A DNA stretch of 64,000 bases from Chloroflexota bacterium (GCA_018648325.1 JABGRK010000011.1:1-64000); one strand, 5' to 3'; shown: positions 23,995 through 33,558, counted from the stretch's first letter. Program-made: numbers and translations. Notes: generated from the sequence alone by a model not told the origin.

Positions 23995-24909
23995 TTACAC
24001 CCTTTCTATTGGTTTTGTGCCCATAATACCGTATGGCCTGATAAGCAGCACCAGCATGATTAAAAGCATACTGAAAACGCCCTCGACGCCCGACCATGAG
24101 TCGGGCAGATAATAAATAAGCAGGTTTTTTCCGACGGAAAGCAATAGCCCGCCGATAACGCAGCCCAAAAGCGAGTCTATGCCGCCGATAAGCACCACAG
24201 CCAGTATCACCAGCACCAGTTCGCTAAGCAGTATGCTCACGCCAATGGTAGTAGCCATCAAAAATCCGCCGGCTGTAGCGATCAGCGCACATAGAACCCA
24301 GGCTATCTGCGAGTTCAGTCTTGCGCTTACACCCAGACAGCGTGCTGCTATCTGGTTATCGTAAATAGCCCTCATAGCCAGCCCAAGCTTGGTCTTTTTA
24401 AAGAAAACAAGAAAGGCCAATGCTGCCAGTACAGCTACCACGAAGCTCCAGACAAGATTTATGGGCAGTGCAATATTGCCCAGATTATAGGAAGTTATGA
24501 TGCCTTCGGGGCCTTGAATTTGTGGTATGGTCGGGGCCAGTGTCTTGGCCTGTAGGCCCCATATAAGCACAATCATTCCACGCAGCAATGCCAGCAGCCC
24601 CAGAGAAAGAATGAAGCTGACAAAAAGTGGCTTTCCTATCACGCGCCTGAAAAGCAGTCTTTCCACCAGTAGTCCAAAGGCAATTACCGACAAGAATGTT
24701 AGCAAAAATGCCAGAGGAAGGGGAAACCTTGGCTCTAGCGGCGAACCGATAAAGCTCCATGCTATAAGGGCTCCTATATAGGCAAACTGACCGTAGGCGA
24801 TATTAAATACCTTGGTGCTGCGGTAGGTTATAACAAATCCCATGCCGATAAAACTGTATACCCCACCTACCAGTATGCCGGTTAGCACCAGTTGTAAAAA
24901 CGTTGTCAT
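23995..24909 (-). CDS. livH: branched-chain amino-acid-type ABC transporter permease LivH
   Basis: Permease of 304 residues with about eight hydrophobic helices. The start GILVGGVYSFIGMGFVITYRST and the docking loop KTKLGLAMRAIYDNQIAARCLGV are typical of LivH. It forms a heterodimeric channel with LivM. The start codon is ATG 24909, 35 bp after livG, and livM follows at a four-base gap, so the genes are co-transcribed. Confidence 0.92.
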   Translation of the reverse strand: MTTFLQLVLTGILVGGVYSFIGMGFVITYRSTKVFNIAYGQFAYIGALIAWSFIGSPLEPRFPLPLAFLLTFLSVIAFGLLVERLLFRRVIGKPLFVSFILSLGLLALLRGMIVLIWGLQAKTLAPTIPQIQGPEGIITSYNLGNIALPINLVWSFVVAVLAALAFLVFFKKTKLGLAMRAIYDNQIAARCLGVSARLNSQIAWVLCALIATAGGFLMATTIGVSILLSELVLVILAVVLIGGIDSLLGCVIGGLLLSVGKNLLIYYLPDSWSGVEGVFSMLLIMLVLLIRPYGIMGTKPIERV

Positions 24910-24944
24910 ATGTACGTATATTCCGTATCTTTAGTATGCCTGAT

Positions 24945-25736
24945 TTATAAACTGCTCAAGTTAGAGGTCCATCCACCCAGATAAGCCTGGGTTACAAGTT
25001 CGTTACCAGCTATCTGCTCTGGTGTGCCCTCAGCGATTTTCTTGCCATAGTCCAGCACTATTACGGAGTGAGAAAGCTCCATTACTGCCTGGATATCGTG
25101 CTCAATCAGCAAAATAGTCATTCCCCTGTCATGCATATCAAAAATAAGATCAGTTACTATCTCTTTCATGGAATCATCAAGGCCGCTCATCGGCTCGTCC
25201 AGTATGATTACTTCAGGTTGCATAACCAGTGCCCGGGCTATTTCTACCTGTTTGCGCTGTCCGTAAGACATGGCGGCAAGCGGTATTTTCCTGAGGTCTT
25301 CGATATGAGCAAAGGATATTGCTTCCTCTGCCATCCGGCGGCTTTCTACCTCTTCACGGCGGCTTTTACCGAAAAAAAGCATGGCATGGAGTATGCTGGC
25401 GCTGGTATGTATATAACGTCCTGCCATCAGTATATCCAGCGCAGTCATGCTGGGGTATGTTGTGGGATCCTGAAAGGTGCGGCTTATGCCCAGTGATGCA
25501 ATTCGGTGGGCTTTTTGTCCGAGTATATCTTTATCGTGGTAAAGTATGCGGCCGTGCTGTGGGTGATAGTACCCGGTTATGCTGTTGATAAGGCAGGTTT
25601 TACCGGCACCGTTTGGTCCGATAATGGAGACGATTTGCCCCTGCTTAACCGAAAAGTCTACACCGTCAAGAGCTTTTATGCCACCAAAACCCAGGTGAAT
25701 ATCCTTGCCGACAAGTATGTCGTTTTCTTCTATCAA
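24945..25736 (-). CDS. livG: branched-chain amino-acid-type ABC transporter ATPase LivG
   Basis: Second ATPase of the importer, 263 residues. Walker A is GPNGAGKTC (Cys in place of the usual Ser/Thr partner residue after Thr is tolerated), the signature is MSYGQRKQVEIARAL and Walker B is VIILDEPMSGLDD followed by LIEHD. The MSYGQ form of the signature is normal in LivG. A terminator-like hairpin separates it from livK, so it may receive reduced transcription relative to the binding protein. Confidence 0.92.
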   Translation of the reverse strand: MIEENDILVGKDIHLGFGGIKALDGVDFSVKQGQIVSIIGPNGAGKTCLINSITGYYHPQHGRILYHDKDILGQKAHRIASLGISRTFQDPTTYPSMTALDILMAGRYIHTSASILHAMLFFGKSRREEVESRRMAEEAISFAHIEDLRKIPLAAMSYGQRKQVEIARALVMQPEVIILDEPMSGLDDSMKEIVTDLIFDMHDRGMTILLIEHDIQAVMELSHSVIVLDYGKKIAEGTPEQIAGNELVTQAYLGGWTSNLSSL

Positions 25737-25826
25737 GATAATTGTTTATCCGGGCAGTTTCACAAAGCTCAAACCCGGCACGCCTCCATACATAGCATTA
25801 CTTTCTCGGGTGAGCACAAAAACGAC

Positions 25827-25860
25827 AGGGGGAACCCCGCCTTGCGCAGAGTCCCCCAAA
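25827..25860 (-). terminator. hairpin between livK and livG (attenuator-like)
   Basis: On the minus strand GGGGGACTC ... GTTCCCCC forms a G+C-rich stem with a loop of about 15 nt, followed by TGTCGTTTTTG. It sits between livK and livG in a 143-bp gap. Partial termination there would give excess binding protein over transporter, which is common in such operons. Confidence 0.55.
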
Positions 25861-25879
25861 TTTCGTTTCTTGCAGTTTA

Positions 25880-27115
25880 CTATTCAAAGGTTCTGGGTAA
25901 TTGAATTTCATCGCTGACCGATACAGTCCCGGTAGCTGTGAATTGGGCGATTTTCATGGTGGAAACACCGATGCGTTTGTTGGGTCCGTAACCGAAGTCA
26001 CCGGTATTACCCCTGGTATCGATTTCTATCATATCCAGTAGGGCCTGATATATATCTTCGCCGTTCAGATCTTCCACACTGTTATTACCAACCATAGCTT
26101 TGCTAACTGCATCTTCAAGTATGTATTTAAAGGTTATCAGGTGGCGCATATCGGACCATGCGTTATTGGTTCCCGCATGCTCATATATATCGGTGTAGAG
26201 CTGAGCAGCTACCGAATCGTCCGACCATGGGGTCTCTGAACGGTATACATAGAAACCTGCCGCGGCTGAGCCAACCATTTCAATCAGCTTATGCGATTCG
26301 ATATACTCACTGAAGCAGAATTTTGCATCAACAACATTATCATCATCATAATCAAAGTCAAGGCCAAGGAAGTTGCCGATTGCTACTGCTGCATTACCGG
26401 TAACACCTTGCATCCAGATATAATCCACCTCCGCAGTTTTTAAAACGGTGAGCGGTGCTGTAAGGTCTATATCTGTAATGTTATAGGTACTCTCTACCGT
26501 TTCCACTCCCAGACCCATGGTATATGGCAGTGCCATTTTCCATTGGAAGCCGGATGTGAGAGGCGGCCCCCAGGTTAGCACGCCTATTTTCGGGGTTCCG
26601 GTTCCTGTAAAGTCATCAATGGCCCAATCTATGAATCCACCGAAACCATCTGATGTGGGAATAGGAAGAGCGAAAAACCTGCTAGGCAGCTCGAAGATGT
26701 CAGGCATGATGGCCGAAGCGGTAAATATTACCGATTTATCCTCATTTATGTTATCTTTTTCACCTAAAAGCAGGTAATCCTCAACCGCAATATACATCAG
26801 CGGGTCGAAGGTTTCTTTGAGAGTTCTATAGGCGGTGATGGCTCCAGCGGGCGTACCTTTGTTGTCTTCTATCTGCCACTTCAGTTGAGCGCCATTAATG
26901 CCGTCCTCAACTTCGTTTATATAGTTAAATATAAGCTCTATCTCATCTATCAGGGCTGAGACAACATCGGGAGCGGGTCCGGTTTGTCCTCCCATTATCC
27001 CGATGCGGATATACTCCCCTTCCGACTCTTCTCCGCAGCCCATGACTCCAAGTGGAATTGCCAGTAACATGGCCACAAAAACTATAAATCCGGTCTTAAA
27101 ACTTCTTAACTTCAC
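25880..27115 (-). CDS. livK: ABC transporter substrate-binding lipoprotein (LivK-like)
   Basis: Periplasmic-binding-protein type I fold, branched-chain amino-acid class. The signal peptide ends in LGVMGCGEE, a lipobox. The mature start IRIGIMGGQTGPAPD is the expected first strand and ligand loop. GTG 27115 has AGGGA six bases before it and begins directly at the signal peptide; the upstream ATG at 27160 adds an unlikely leader. The ligand may be something other than leucine, because these domains vary. First gene of the transporter operon, ten bases or so after the DegV gene region upstream. Confidence 0.9.
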   Translation of the reverse strand: MKLRSFKTGFIVFVAMLLAIPLGVMGCGEESEGEYIRIGIMGGQTGPAPDVVSALIDEIELIFNYINEVEDGINGAQLKWQIEDNKGTPAGAITAYRTLKETFDPLMYIAVEDYLLLGEKDNINEDKSVIFTASAIMPDIFELPSRFFALPIPTSDGFGGFIDWAIDDFTGTGTPKIGVLTWGPPLTSGFQWKMALPYTMGLGVETVESTYNITDIDLTAPLTVLKTAEVDYIWMQGVTGNAAVAIGNFLGLDFDYDDDNVVDAKFCFSEYIESHKLIEMVGSAAAGFYVYRSETPWSDDSVAAQLYTDIYEHAGTNNAWSDMRHLITFKYILEDAVSKAMVGNNSVEDLNGEDIYQALLDMIEIDTRGNTGDFGYGPNKRIGVSTMKIAQFTATGTVSVSDEIQLPRTFE

Positions 27116-27169
27116 TAAATCCCTCCCCGACAGGTATTTTTTAATACAGGCTTCTTTCATATATGAAAA

Positions 27170-28024
27170 TCAGCAGTAGAAGGCGATGCCCAGCATCTGT
27201 CCCACCGCGCTGATCATAACCGGTGAAAACGGCGTTATATGAACTTCGCCGCAGTCGTAGCGTGAAGCAATCAAATCCTTGAGATCCTCGGCTTCAGCTA
27301 TGCCATCGGTATAATGAACCATGACATTGATCTTGCTTCCTTTATCGCTGTATTTCTCTACCAGATCCAGCATTTTGGCTATGCATTTGCGTTTTCCCCT
27401 TACTCTGGCAATCACATCCATCATCCCGGTATCGTCAACAAATCCGATTATGGGTTTAACATCCAGCATTTCACCCAGTTTGGCTGACTTTGGGGCTCGT
27501 CCTATGTTGATAAGGTATTTGAGTGTATCGGGGGCTGCCATGTATATCACCCGGGAAATGAGGTCACGGGCAACCTCAATAACCTCTTTCACGCTACTAC
27601 CCTGCTGGGCGGCCCGCGCTGCTTCCAGAACGGTAAAACCCAGCGCTCCCGCCGAAGTTTTGCTGTCGATGATCTCGATATTGACGCCGGAATTCTGCCT
27701 TCTGATATGTCTTTTGGCCTGATAAGCCGCTTCATGCGAGGCCGTAAGTGCTTTCGATACCAGAATACAGACGATATTATCTGTAGTTTTACCTAGCTCG
27801 GTAAAGGTGTTGATGAAATCACCGGGGCTCACTGCTGTTGTAGAGGGTTGTTCTTCCATATCTTCTATGCGCTTGCGGATATCTTCACGGGAAATATCAA
27901 TGTCATCGCGATAGTGTTTGCCGTCGATGACAAGCCCTACCGGCAATACGCTTATTCCATATTCAGCTACCAGTTCGGGTGGAATGCAGCTTGTGCTGTC
28001 TGTTACGATTCGGACTTTAGCCAT
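27170..28024 (-). CDS. DegV-family fatty-acid-binding protein
   Basis: Protein of 284 residues of the DegV/EDD fold. The start VRIVTDSTSCIPPELVAEYGISVLP and the motif QPSTTAVSPGDF are family hallmarks, and the second domain includes YLINIGRAPKSAKLGEML and KPIIGF. Members bind a fatty acid and can present it to a fatty-acid kinase (FakA); no FakA gene is here. It lies just upstream of livK on the same strand, although a role with the transporter is not established. Confidence 0.9.
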   Translation of the reverse strand: MAKVRIVTDSTSCIPPELVAEYGISVLPVGLVIDGKHYRDDIDISREDIRKRIEDMEEQPSTTAVSPGDFINTFTELGKTTDNIVCILVSKALTASHEAAYQAKRHIRRQNSGVNIEIIDSKTSAGALGFTVLEAARAAQQGSSVKEVIEVARDLISRVIYMAAPDTLKYLINIGRAPKSAKLGEMLDVKPIIGFVDDTGMMDVIARVRGKRKCIAKMLDLVEKYSDKGSKINVMVHYTDGIAEAEDLKDLIASRYDCGEVHITPFSPVMISAVGQMLGIAFYC

Positions 28025-28210
28025 GAATTTTCTAGTCCATCAACTTCCAAGTATTGCTAAAACGTATACTCATATTTCATAATATGACACCTAGCATTAC
28101 TATGTATATTTTCGCTTGTATAATAAGCTGAAACACGGTTGATGTCAAGAGGGGAATTTAATAACGAGTCTTCGATCGTTTGAGTTTGATTAAAAAGGGC
28201 TGGAGGGTGA

Positions 28211-29368
28211 CTAAGTGCCGTTTTCTTGAGGACTAAGTAACTTATGAGCTTTTTTGAGCCAATCAGGGATAGGTATCTCCTGCGGGCAAACCTCCACGCA
28301 CTCGCCACAATCGGTGCATTTGTCAGCACGCTGTTTATCTTTTAGCCCACGTGGTCCACTATAGAACATGCGCCTTACTCGCACATTACCATACACAGCC
28401 GCCTCGTTGTACATGCCCAGAATGCCAGGAATTTCCACCCCGCTGGAGCAGGGCATGCAGTATCCGCATTTGGTACATGGGATGGGGTTTAATCCTGTGT
28501 AGGCCTCCCGAACCTGATCGATCAATACGGATTCTTCATCGGTGAGACTACCTATGCCGGAGCGCTGGGCCGCAGCAATGTTTTGCTTCACCTGCTCCAT
28601 AGTGCTCATACCACTGAGGGCAACCGAAACCTCCGGCTGATTCCAGACCCACTTAAGTGCCCACTCGGCAGGGGTGCGCTGATGCTCCGCTTTCGCCCAT
28701 ACGTCGGCAACTTGCTCCGGTGGATTGACCAGCTGTCCCCCTCGTAGCGGTTCCATTACAACTACTGCTAATCCTTTATCAGCAGCGTATTTGAGTCCTT
28801 GAGTGCCGGCCTGATGATCTATATCCATATAGTTGTATTGGATCTGGGCAAGGGTCCAGTTATCATATGCATCTATTATTTGCTTGAAAGCCTCGTAACT
28901 GTCGTGGAAAGAAAAACCCAGATAATCAAAACGGCCACTGGCTATTTGCTTTTCAGCCCAACTCAGTATTCCCAGGTCTCTCACCTTGGCCCACGTGCGG
29001 GCATTCAGACCGTGCAACAGATAAAAATCTAGTTTACCTGTCTGTAATCGTTCAAGCTGCTCATCGAAGTAGCGGTCAAAGTCATCGGCTGTTTCCACTG
29101 CACGGGAGAGTAATTTGGTAGCCAGTTTTATTCTCTCGCGGTATCCATCCTTAAGGGCTTTGCCGACTACCACTTCACTTTGCCCTGAGTGATATGGGTA
29201 AGCCGTGTCCAGATAATTAACGCCGTTATCAATTGCATACCGGATCATCTCAATAGCCCGGGCTTCATTAACTTTACCCTGGCTGCCATCGATCAACGGC
29301 AGTCTCATCGCACCAAATCCAAGCGCTGATATTTCCCAATCAAGTTTTCCGAACTTGCGATATTGCAT
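28211..29368 (-). CDS. aldo-keto reductase with C-terminal 4Fe-4S cluster motifs
   Basis: NADPH-dependent oxidoreductase of 385 residues. An AKR TIM barrel (MQYRKFGKLDWEISALGFGAMRLP; catalytic Tyr in LDTAYPYHSGQSE; the FYLLHG strand) is extended by a ferredoxin-like tail with CTKCGYCMPC and CTDCGECVEVCP. This AKR-ferredoxin form is common in anaerobes. It follows the larA-like gene by 34 bp on the same strand, so the two may act on related hydroxy- or keto-acids; that link is inference. Confidence 0.9.
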   Translation of the reverse strand: MQYRKFGKLDWEISALGFGAMRLPLIDGSQGKVNEARAIEMIRYAIDNGVNYLDTAYPYHSGQSEVVVGKALKDGYRERIKLATKLLSRAVETADDFDRYFDEQLERLQTGKLDFYLLHGLNARTWAKVRDLGILSWAEKQIASGRFDYLGFSFHDSYEAFKQIIDAYDNWTLAQIQYNYMDIDHQAGTQGLKYAADKGLAVVVMEPLRGGQLVNPPEQVADVWAKAEHQRTPAEWALKWVWNQPEVSVALSGMSTMEQVKQNIAAAQRSGIGSLTDEESVLIDQVREAYTGLNPIPCTKCGYCMPCSSGVEIPGILGMYNEAAVYGNVRVRRMFYSGPRGLKDKQRADKCTDCGECVEVCPQEIPIPDWLKKAHKLLSPQENGT

Positions 29369-29402
29369 GGTCAGTCCTTTTTTACGGATGGGCTGATAAT
29401 TT

Positions 29403-30623
29403 TTACCCGAAAGATTGGATGTCAGCAGAAGGATAGACTACTACACTGGCGCCGTCCGGGTGATACTGCTTAAGCGCCTGCACAACCTTGTCCCAGTCGC
29501 GGATAAGTTGTGTTTTGCCCGGCGGGTCAACATTAATAACGCTGCTCATTTCAGGATACTGGCTGTAGTAAAGATAGTGGTTGATCTTTGGATCAATGGG
29601 CTGCTTCATATTCATCCTGCCGCCAATGGTCCTGCCCCAAGCTCCCATCAGGTAGTGGTTAACATGCCCCGAAGGAGAATTGGCAATGGTCACGATGTCT
29701 CCTCCACTATCTTTTAGAGATACGGCAGCACCCTTTATAACCCCGCCAGCCTCGCTGGACTTGATGTAGGCATTAGCGATAACGATGTCCTTATCTGTTG
29801 CCTTGGGAGTAATGTAATGCGTTTTTGCTACCTCGACTGCGGCCTCGGCAGCCTCGGTTTCTGCTCCGGCAAAGATTTCCACACTATCTCCGCGCATGTT
29901 TACTATGCACTCCACCAGAACATTCAGTCCGGTCATTGCGGCAACTTCTTCCATGTCGCATCGTCTGGGATTGATACCGTAGTCTTTTCTATCCTGTGGG
30001 GTAATTGGTATGGAGTGATTGGCATGAACCGTATCCAGAGATGCTACTCCCGGCAGCATAATCTTACCTCCGCCAGTGAATACGGCAAAACCGTGCGGCG
30101 TAACCGAACCTATACCGATCTTAAAATCGCAGTGCATAACCTCTGCATTGATATGAACCTTGGTGCCGCGGCTGGTAGTTCCAACATAGACACAGTTTTC
30201 ATACGGGTTATGACTATAGACAGGGTATCTGGCTACAATGTCCGCCCCCAGTTTTTTTGCATAATCCCACCTGTTCATCGGTCCATGAGTGCCGGTTGCT
30301 GCCATGAACCTGATCTGATCGTCTTTGATTCCGGCCAGCGCCAGTTCCTCAAGTATGTGTGGTACTATTTTGGCTGCCCTGGTTATGCGGGTCATATCGT
30401 CGAATAGAATGACTACTTCTTTTTTACCCTTAGCCTGTTCTCTGATTGGCGCTGTCCCCATAAGGGTTGTAATCGAAGTCTTAATCTGGTCATCTGTTAA
30501 AGCCGGGCGATTGTATCCGGCAATGTTGTTTACCTTAACATCCCAATTGTCCGGTAGGGGGAAATCGACATCCCGGGGATCATCCCATGCCAACTGAGGA
30601 AGTTTTACTGTGTTGCTCATCAT
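29403..30623 (-). CDS. LarA-family nickel-pincer racemase/epimerase homologue
   Basis: Lactate-racemase-domain protein of 406 residues. The N-terminal half has VVILFDDMTRITRA and ATGTHGPM, and HANHSI follows MLPGVASLDTV with several His in positions where LarA binds its nickel-pincer cofactor. The substrate is probably a 2-hydroxyacid, but LarA homologues act on many. The cofactor genes larB, larC and larE are not in this window. A perfect 6-2-6 palindrome lies about 25 bp upstream and may be its operator. Confidence 0.85.
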   Translation of the reverse strand: MMSNTVKLPQLAWDDPRDVDFPLPDNWDVKVNNIAGYNRPALTDDQIKTSITTLMGTAPIREQAKGKKEVVILFDDMTRITRAAKIVPHILEELALAGIKDDQIRFMAATGTHGPMNRWDYAKKLGADIVARYPVYSHNPYENCVYVGTTSRGTKVHINAEVMHCDFKIGIGSVTPHGFAVFTGGGKIMLPGVASLDTVHANHSIPITPQDRKDYGINPRRCDMEEVAAMTGLNVLVECIVNMRGDSVEIFAGAETEAAEAAVEVAKTHYITPKATDKDIVIANAYIKSSEAGGVIKGAAVSLKDSGGDIVTIANSPSGHVNHYLMGAWGRTIGGRMNMKQPIDPKINHYLYYSQYPEMSSVINVDPPGKTQLIRDWDKVVQALKQYHPDGASVVVYPSADIQSFG

Positions 30624-30645
30624 CGCTCTCCTAATCGCTAACGTA

Positions 30646-30659
30646 TATACGTTCGTATA
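30646..30659. promoter_or_regulatory. palindrome TATACG-TT-CGTATA upstream of larA-like gene
   Basis: A perfect dyad with 6-bp arms around TT lies 23-36 bp before the start codon of the larA-like gene. A second nested repeat ACGTATA/TATACGT spans 30641-30662. The size and position suit a TetR-like operator, but no regulator gene is next to it. Confidence 0.5.
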
Positions 30660-30759
30660 CGTAATCAGTATAAAAAACGATCATAAGCAATGGAGCCTCA
30701 AAGGTCAAGGGGACGTTAAGTCATGCCATGTGTTTATCGGGATGTTTATCAAGTAGTGG

Positions 30760-30765
30760 TATACT
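30760..30765 (+). promoter_or_regulatory. extended -10 box (TGG-TATACT) before the 30.8-kb gene
   Basis: GTAGTGGTATACTATGAC matches the GTGGTATAATGC element that recurs before the genes at 33.8, 34.7 and 39.0 kb. TG at -2 marks an extended -10. A repeat fragment with TTTATCGGGATGTTTATC lies directly upstream. Confidence 0.5.
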
Positions 30766-30802
30766 ATGACGAAAATCGCAGTTCTAATTCCAATGAATTG
30801 AT

Positions 30803-31414
30803 GTGCAAATGGATATAAAAAGGGCTCGCTTACTTACTGCGGGTGGAATATTAGCCATTATTTGTGGCATATTGGCTGTCGTATTTGGCATTTATGCTAT
30901 CTCTATCTTAATAATAGATTTATACAAACCTTTATCAGTGCCTCAAGGACACCTCCCTCTAGAAGGTTTGGAGGTTTACTTGACAGCAATACTCGTATCA
31001 GTTTTTATTGTTCAGATTATCATTGGTTTTCTCGCAATTTTAGTAGGACGTGCAATTCTTAAAAGAACGAGACTTGGTTGGGCTCGAACAGGGAGCAGCA
31101 CTGATTTGGTTACTGCTGGTGGGACATTGACTATTGCCGGTGGTATCTTGGGTATCCTTTTTGGAGGGTTGCTCATTATGGTGGTTCAATTCACTGGTGT
31201 TGCTTATGAGATCATGGTTGTCGCTACAATAATGGTTATCTTGGGTATAGCCTCTATCATAGGTGGCATCAAAAGCCTCAAACGAAAAAGCTTTAGTTGG
31301 GCTCTAACGGGAAGTATTTGTGCTGCTATCTGTGGCAGTATTCTAGGAATACTAGCCCTTGTTTTTATAGCATTATCGAAAAATAAGTTCGGAGTTTTTA
31401 CTCAGGGGCATTAA
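30803..31414 (+). CDS. small integral membrane protein with internal repeat
   Basis: Unrecognised protein of about 203 residues with four or five hydrophobic helices. Two related halves begin LLTAGGILAIICGILAVVFG and TAGGTLTIAGGILGILFGGL, so the protein arose by duplication of a Gly-rich helix pair. A third, shorter basic linker (SLKRKSFSWAL) resembles the one in the first half (LKRTRLGWAR). GTG 30803 or ATG 30809 could be the start. No function is known; the family is similar in design to proteins often labelled DUF4064, but I do not claim that. Confidence 0.75.
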   Translation: MQMDIKRARLLTAGGILAIICGILAVVFGIYAISILIIDLYKPLSVPQGHLPLEGLEVYLTAILVSVFIVQIIIGFLAILVGRAILKRTRLGWARTGSSTDLVTAGGTLTIAGGILGILFGGLLIMVVQFTGVAYEIMVVATIMVILGIASIIGGIKSLKRKSFSWALTGSICAAICGSILGILALVFIALSKNKFGVFTQGH

Positions 31415-31485
31415 GAGATACATTCACTAGTTCTCCGTCTACTTTTTGATACAGTTAAGACCACCATCATTCCCTTACTTCACCC

Positions 31486-31560
31486 CAACGTACTCTCGAA
31501 ATGGTATCGCCCAAGAGTGCGCGTCAGTGGATAGACATCCCGATGTTCGTCCAGTGGTGA
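31486..31560 (+). repeat. intergenic hairpin repeat R1
   Basis: Member of a repeat family whose shared core is CGTACTCTCGAAATGGTA, then CGCCCAAGAGT and GACATCCCGATG. This copy lies between the convergent genes ending at 31414 and 31591. The central GACATCCCGATGTTC is nearly self-complementary. Confidence 0.7.
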
Positions 31561-31590
31561 GTAAATTATCCATTTATAGACTGAAATAGT

Positions 31591-33558
31591 TTATTTTGAT
31601 TTACGTTTTTTTTGTCGATGTCCAACATATAAACCAGATACGCTCAAGAACCCAAGAAGCCCAAAACTCGATGCTATCGCTTCTGATGTGGCTACCGCTG
31701 CTGACGCGCCGCATCCACCTCCGTTTGTTGGCGTTGGTTCTGTTAGTGCTTCTTCCACCGCAAAACCACCTGAAAGCGTGTCATTGTCTATTGGTGTAGT
31801 TACCGTTACAGTTCTGGTGCCTTGTGTGGCATCCGCTGCAATGGTTATATTGGCTGTTATCCGCGTACTGCTGACCACTGTATAGCTGTTTGTGCTTATA
31901 CCACTGCCCAGACTAACAGCAGTCGCTCCGGTGAAATAAGTACCGGTTATGGTAACGGTAAGCGTATTGCCTTGCTTTCCTGAGGCAGGACTTACAGATG
32001 TTATGGCTGGAGCATCCGCCGTAGATTGTGTTTCCTGTTCAATTGTGAAGCTGGCTGAAAGCGTATCACTGCCTGCCGGTGTAGTTATAGATACTGGCCT
32101 TATTCCTGACGTGGCAATGCCTGATACTGTAACATTGGCCGTTATTTGCGTACTGCTGTCCACAGAATAGTTATTTACAGTTACACCAGAGCCCAGGCTT
32201 ACAGCGGTTGCTCCAGTAAAATATGTGCCTGTAATCACGACATTGAGTGTGTCACCTTTATTTGCTGAAGCGGGATTAATAGATGTAACATCAGGTGCTT
32301 GCTCAATGGCTGATTGCTGTCCAAAAACATAGGCAGCGCCTGTATTACTGTTATCTCCCAAAGCTCCAACAACCACGGTATCTCCGCTAACTGCCACCGA
32401 TAATCCGAATCGGCTATTGGATGAGCCGTCGCTGGCCAGAATCTTGGGCTGCTGTATCCATGTAGTACCGCTGCGAGTGAAAACATAGGTTGATCCTGTA
32501 TCAAAGGTTGTGGTGGCAGTGTTATCAACTCCCCAGGCTCCAGCCACCAGGGTATCGTCGCTGAGTGCCACCGATAATCCGAAATAGTCATTTGTTACGC
32601 CGTCGTCGGCAGTAATCTTGGCTTGCTGTGTCCAGGTGGTGCCGCTGCGTGTAAAACCATAGACTGCTCCCGAAATGCCGCCGTTGTCATCATCACCCCA
32701 GGCACCAACCACAATGTTGTCCCCACTGATGGCTACCGATACTCCGAATTTGTGATTTGCCTTCGGGTCACTGGCCAAAATTTTGGCTTGTTGCGTCCAT
32801 GTGGTACCACTGCGGGTGAAAACATAGGCTGCCCCGGAAGCAAAAGCCCCATCGTCATCACCATGAGTTCCAATGGCCACGGTGTCGTCACTGATCGCTA
32901 CTGAATATCCGAAATAGTCAGCTTGCTCGCCATCGCTGGCGGTGAGCTTGACCTGTTGTGTCCATATGTTGCTGCTGCGTGTGTAAATGAAGACAGAGCC
33001 AGAGTTTTCAGAATAGGCGTCATCGTCATCCCCATATGTTCCGATCACTAAAGTATCATCGTCAATGGCTACTGAATATCCGAAATAGTCATTTGCCGCG
33101 CCTTCACTGTCAGTAAGCTTGGCCTGTTCTGTCCATGTGGTACCACTGCGAGTGAAAATATAGACAGAGCCTGAATTGAGAGTATAGGTGTCTTCATCAT
33201 CCGCATAGGCACCAACCACCAAAGTATCGCCGCTGATGGCTACCGAATATCCGAATTTGTCATCCCACATACCGTCGCTGGATTGAAGTTTAGCTTGCTG
33301 CGTCCATGTGGTACCGCTACGCGTATAAACGTAGGCAGAGCCAGCATTTGTGCCGAGGTCATCATCGCCCCATGCTCCAACTACCATCGTATCGCCGCTT
33401 ACGGCCACTGATTGCCCAAAACTGTCACCTGTAGCGCCATCACCGGCGGTAAGTTTGGATTCGGTGGTTGCTGCTATTGCCGGATATATGGGTATAATTA
33501 CGATAACAAGTGCTAATACTATACTAACAACCAAAGAACTGTACAATAATCTATTCAT
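31591..33558 (-). CDS. secreted FG-GAP/IPT repeat protein with C-terminal membrane anchor
   Basis: Cell-surface protein of 655 residues. A signal peptide (LALVIVIIPIYPAIA) is followed by seven FG-GAP-like blades of about 50-55 residues, each with the pattern FGYSVAISGDTLVVGAY...GSVYIFTRSGTTWTQQAKL, forming a probable beta-propeller. Two IPT/TIG domains follow (DVTSINPASANKGDTL and AITSVSPASGKQGNTL). The C-terminus is a tripartite anchor: GGGCGAS, a hydrophobic helix and a basic end HRQKKRKSK, like sortase- or CTERM-type sorting signals. Role is probably adhesion or matrix; no catalytic residues are visible. Confidence 0.87.
   Translation of the reverse strand: MNRLLYSSLVVSIVLALVIVIIPIYPAIAATTESKLTAGDGATGDSFGQSVAVSGDTMVVGAWGDDDLGTNAGSAYVYTRSGTTWTQQAKLQSSDGMWDDKFGYSVAISGDTLVVGAYADDEDTYTLNSGSVYIFTRSGTTWTEQAKLTDSEGAANDYFGYSVAIDDDTLVIGTYGDDDDAYSENSGSVFIYTRSSNIWTQQVKLTASDGEQADYFGYSVAISDDTVAIGTHGDDDGAFASGAAYVFTRSGTTWTQQAKILASDPKANHKFGVSVAISGDNIVVGAWGDDDNGGISGAVYGFTRSGTTWTQQAKITADDGVTNDYFGLSVALSDDTLVAGAWGVDNTATTTFDTGSTYVFTRSGTTWIQQPKILASDGSSNSRFGLSVAVSGDTVVVGALGDNSNTGAAYVFGQQSAIEQAPDVTSINPASANKGDTLNVVITGTYFTGATAVSLGSGVTVNNYSVDSSTQITANVTVSGIATSGIRPVSITTPAGSDTLSASFTIEQETQSTADAPAITSVSPASGKQGNTLTVTITGTYFTGATAVSLGSGISTNSYTVVSSTRITANITIAADATQGTRTVTVTTPIDNDTLSGGFAVEEALTEPTPTNGGGCGASAAVATSEAIASSFGLLGFLSVSGLYVGHRQKKRKSK

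Noticed and set aside
25827-25860. Small RNA gene between livK and livG
   Set aside because: The G+C-rich hairpin with a T-rich tail is explained as a terminator or attenuator; no promoter lies just upstream.
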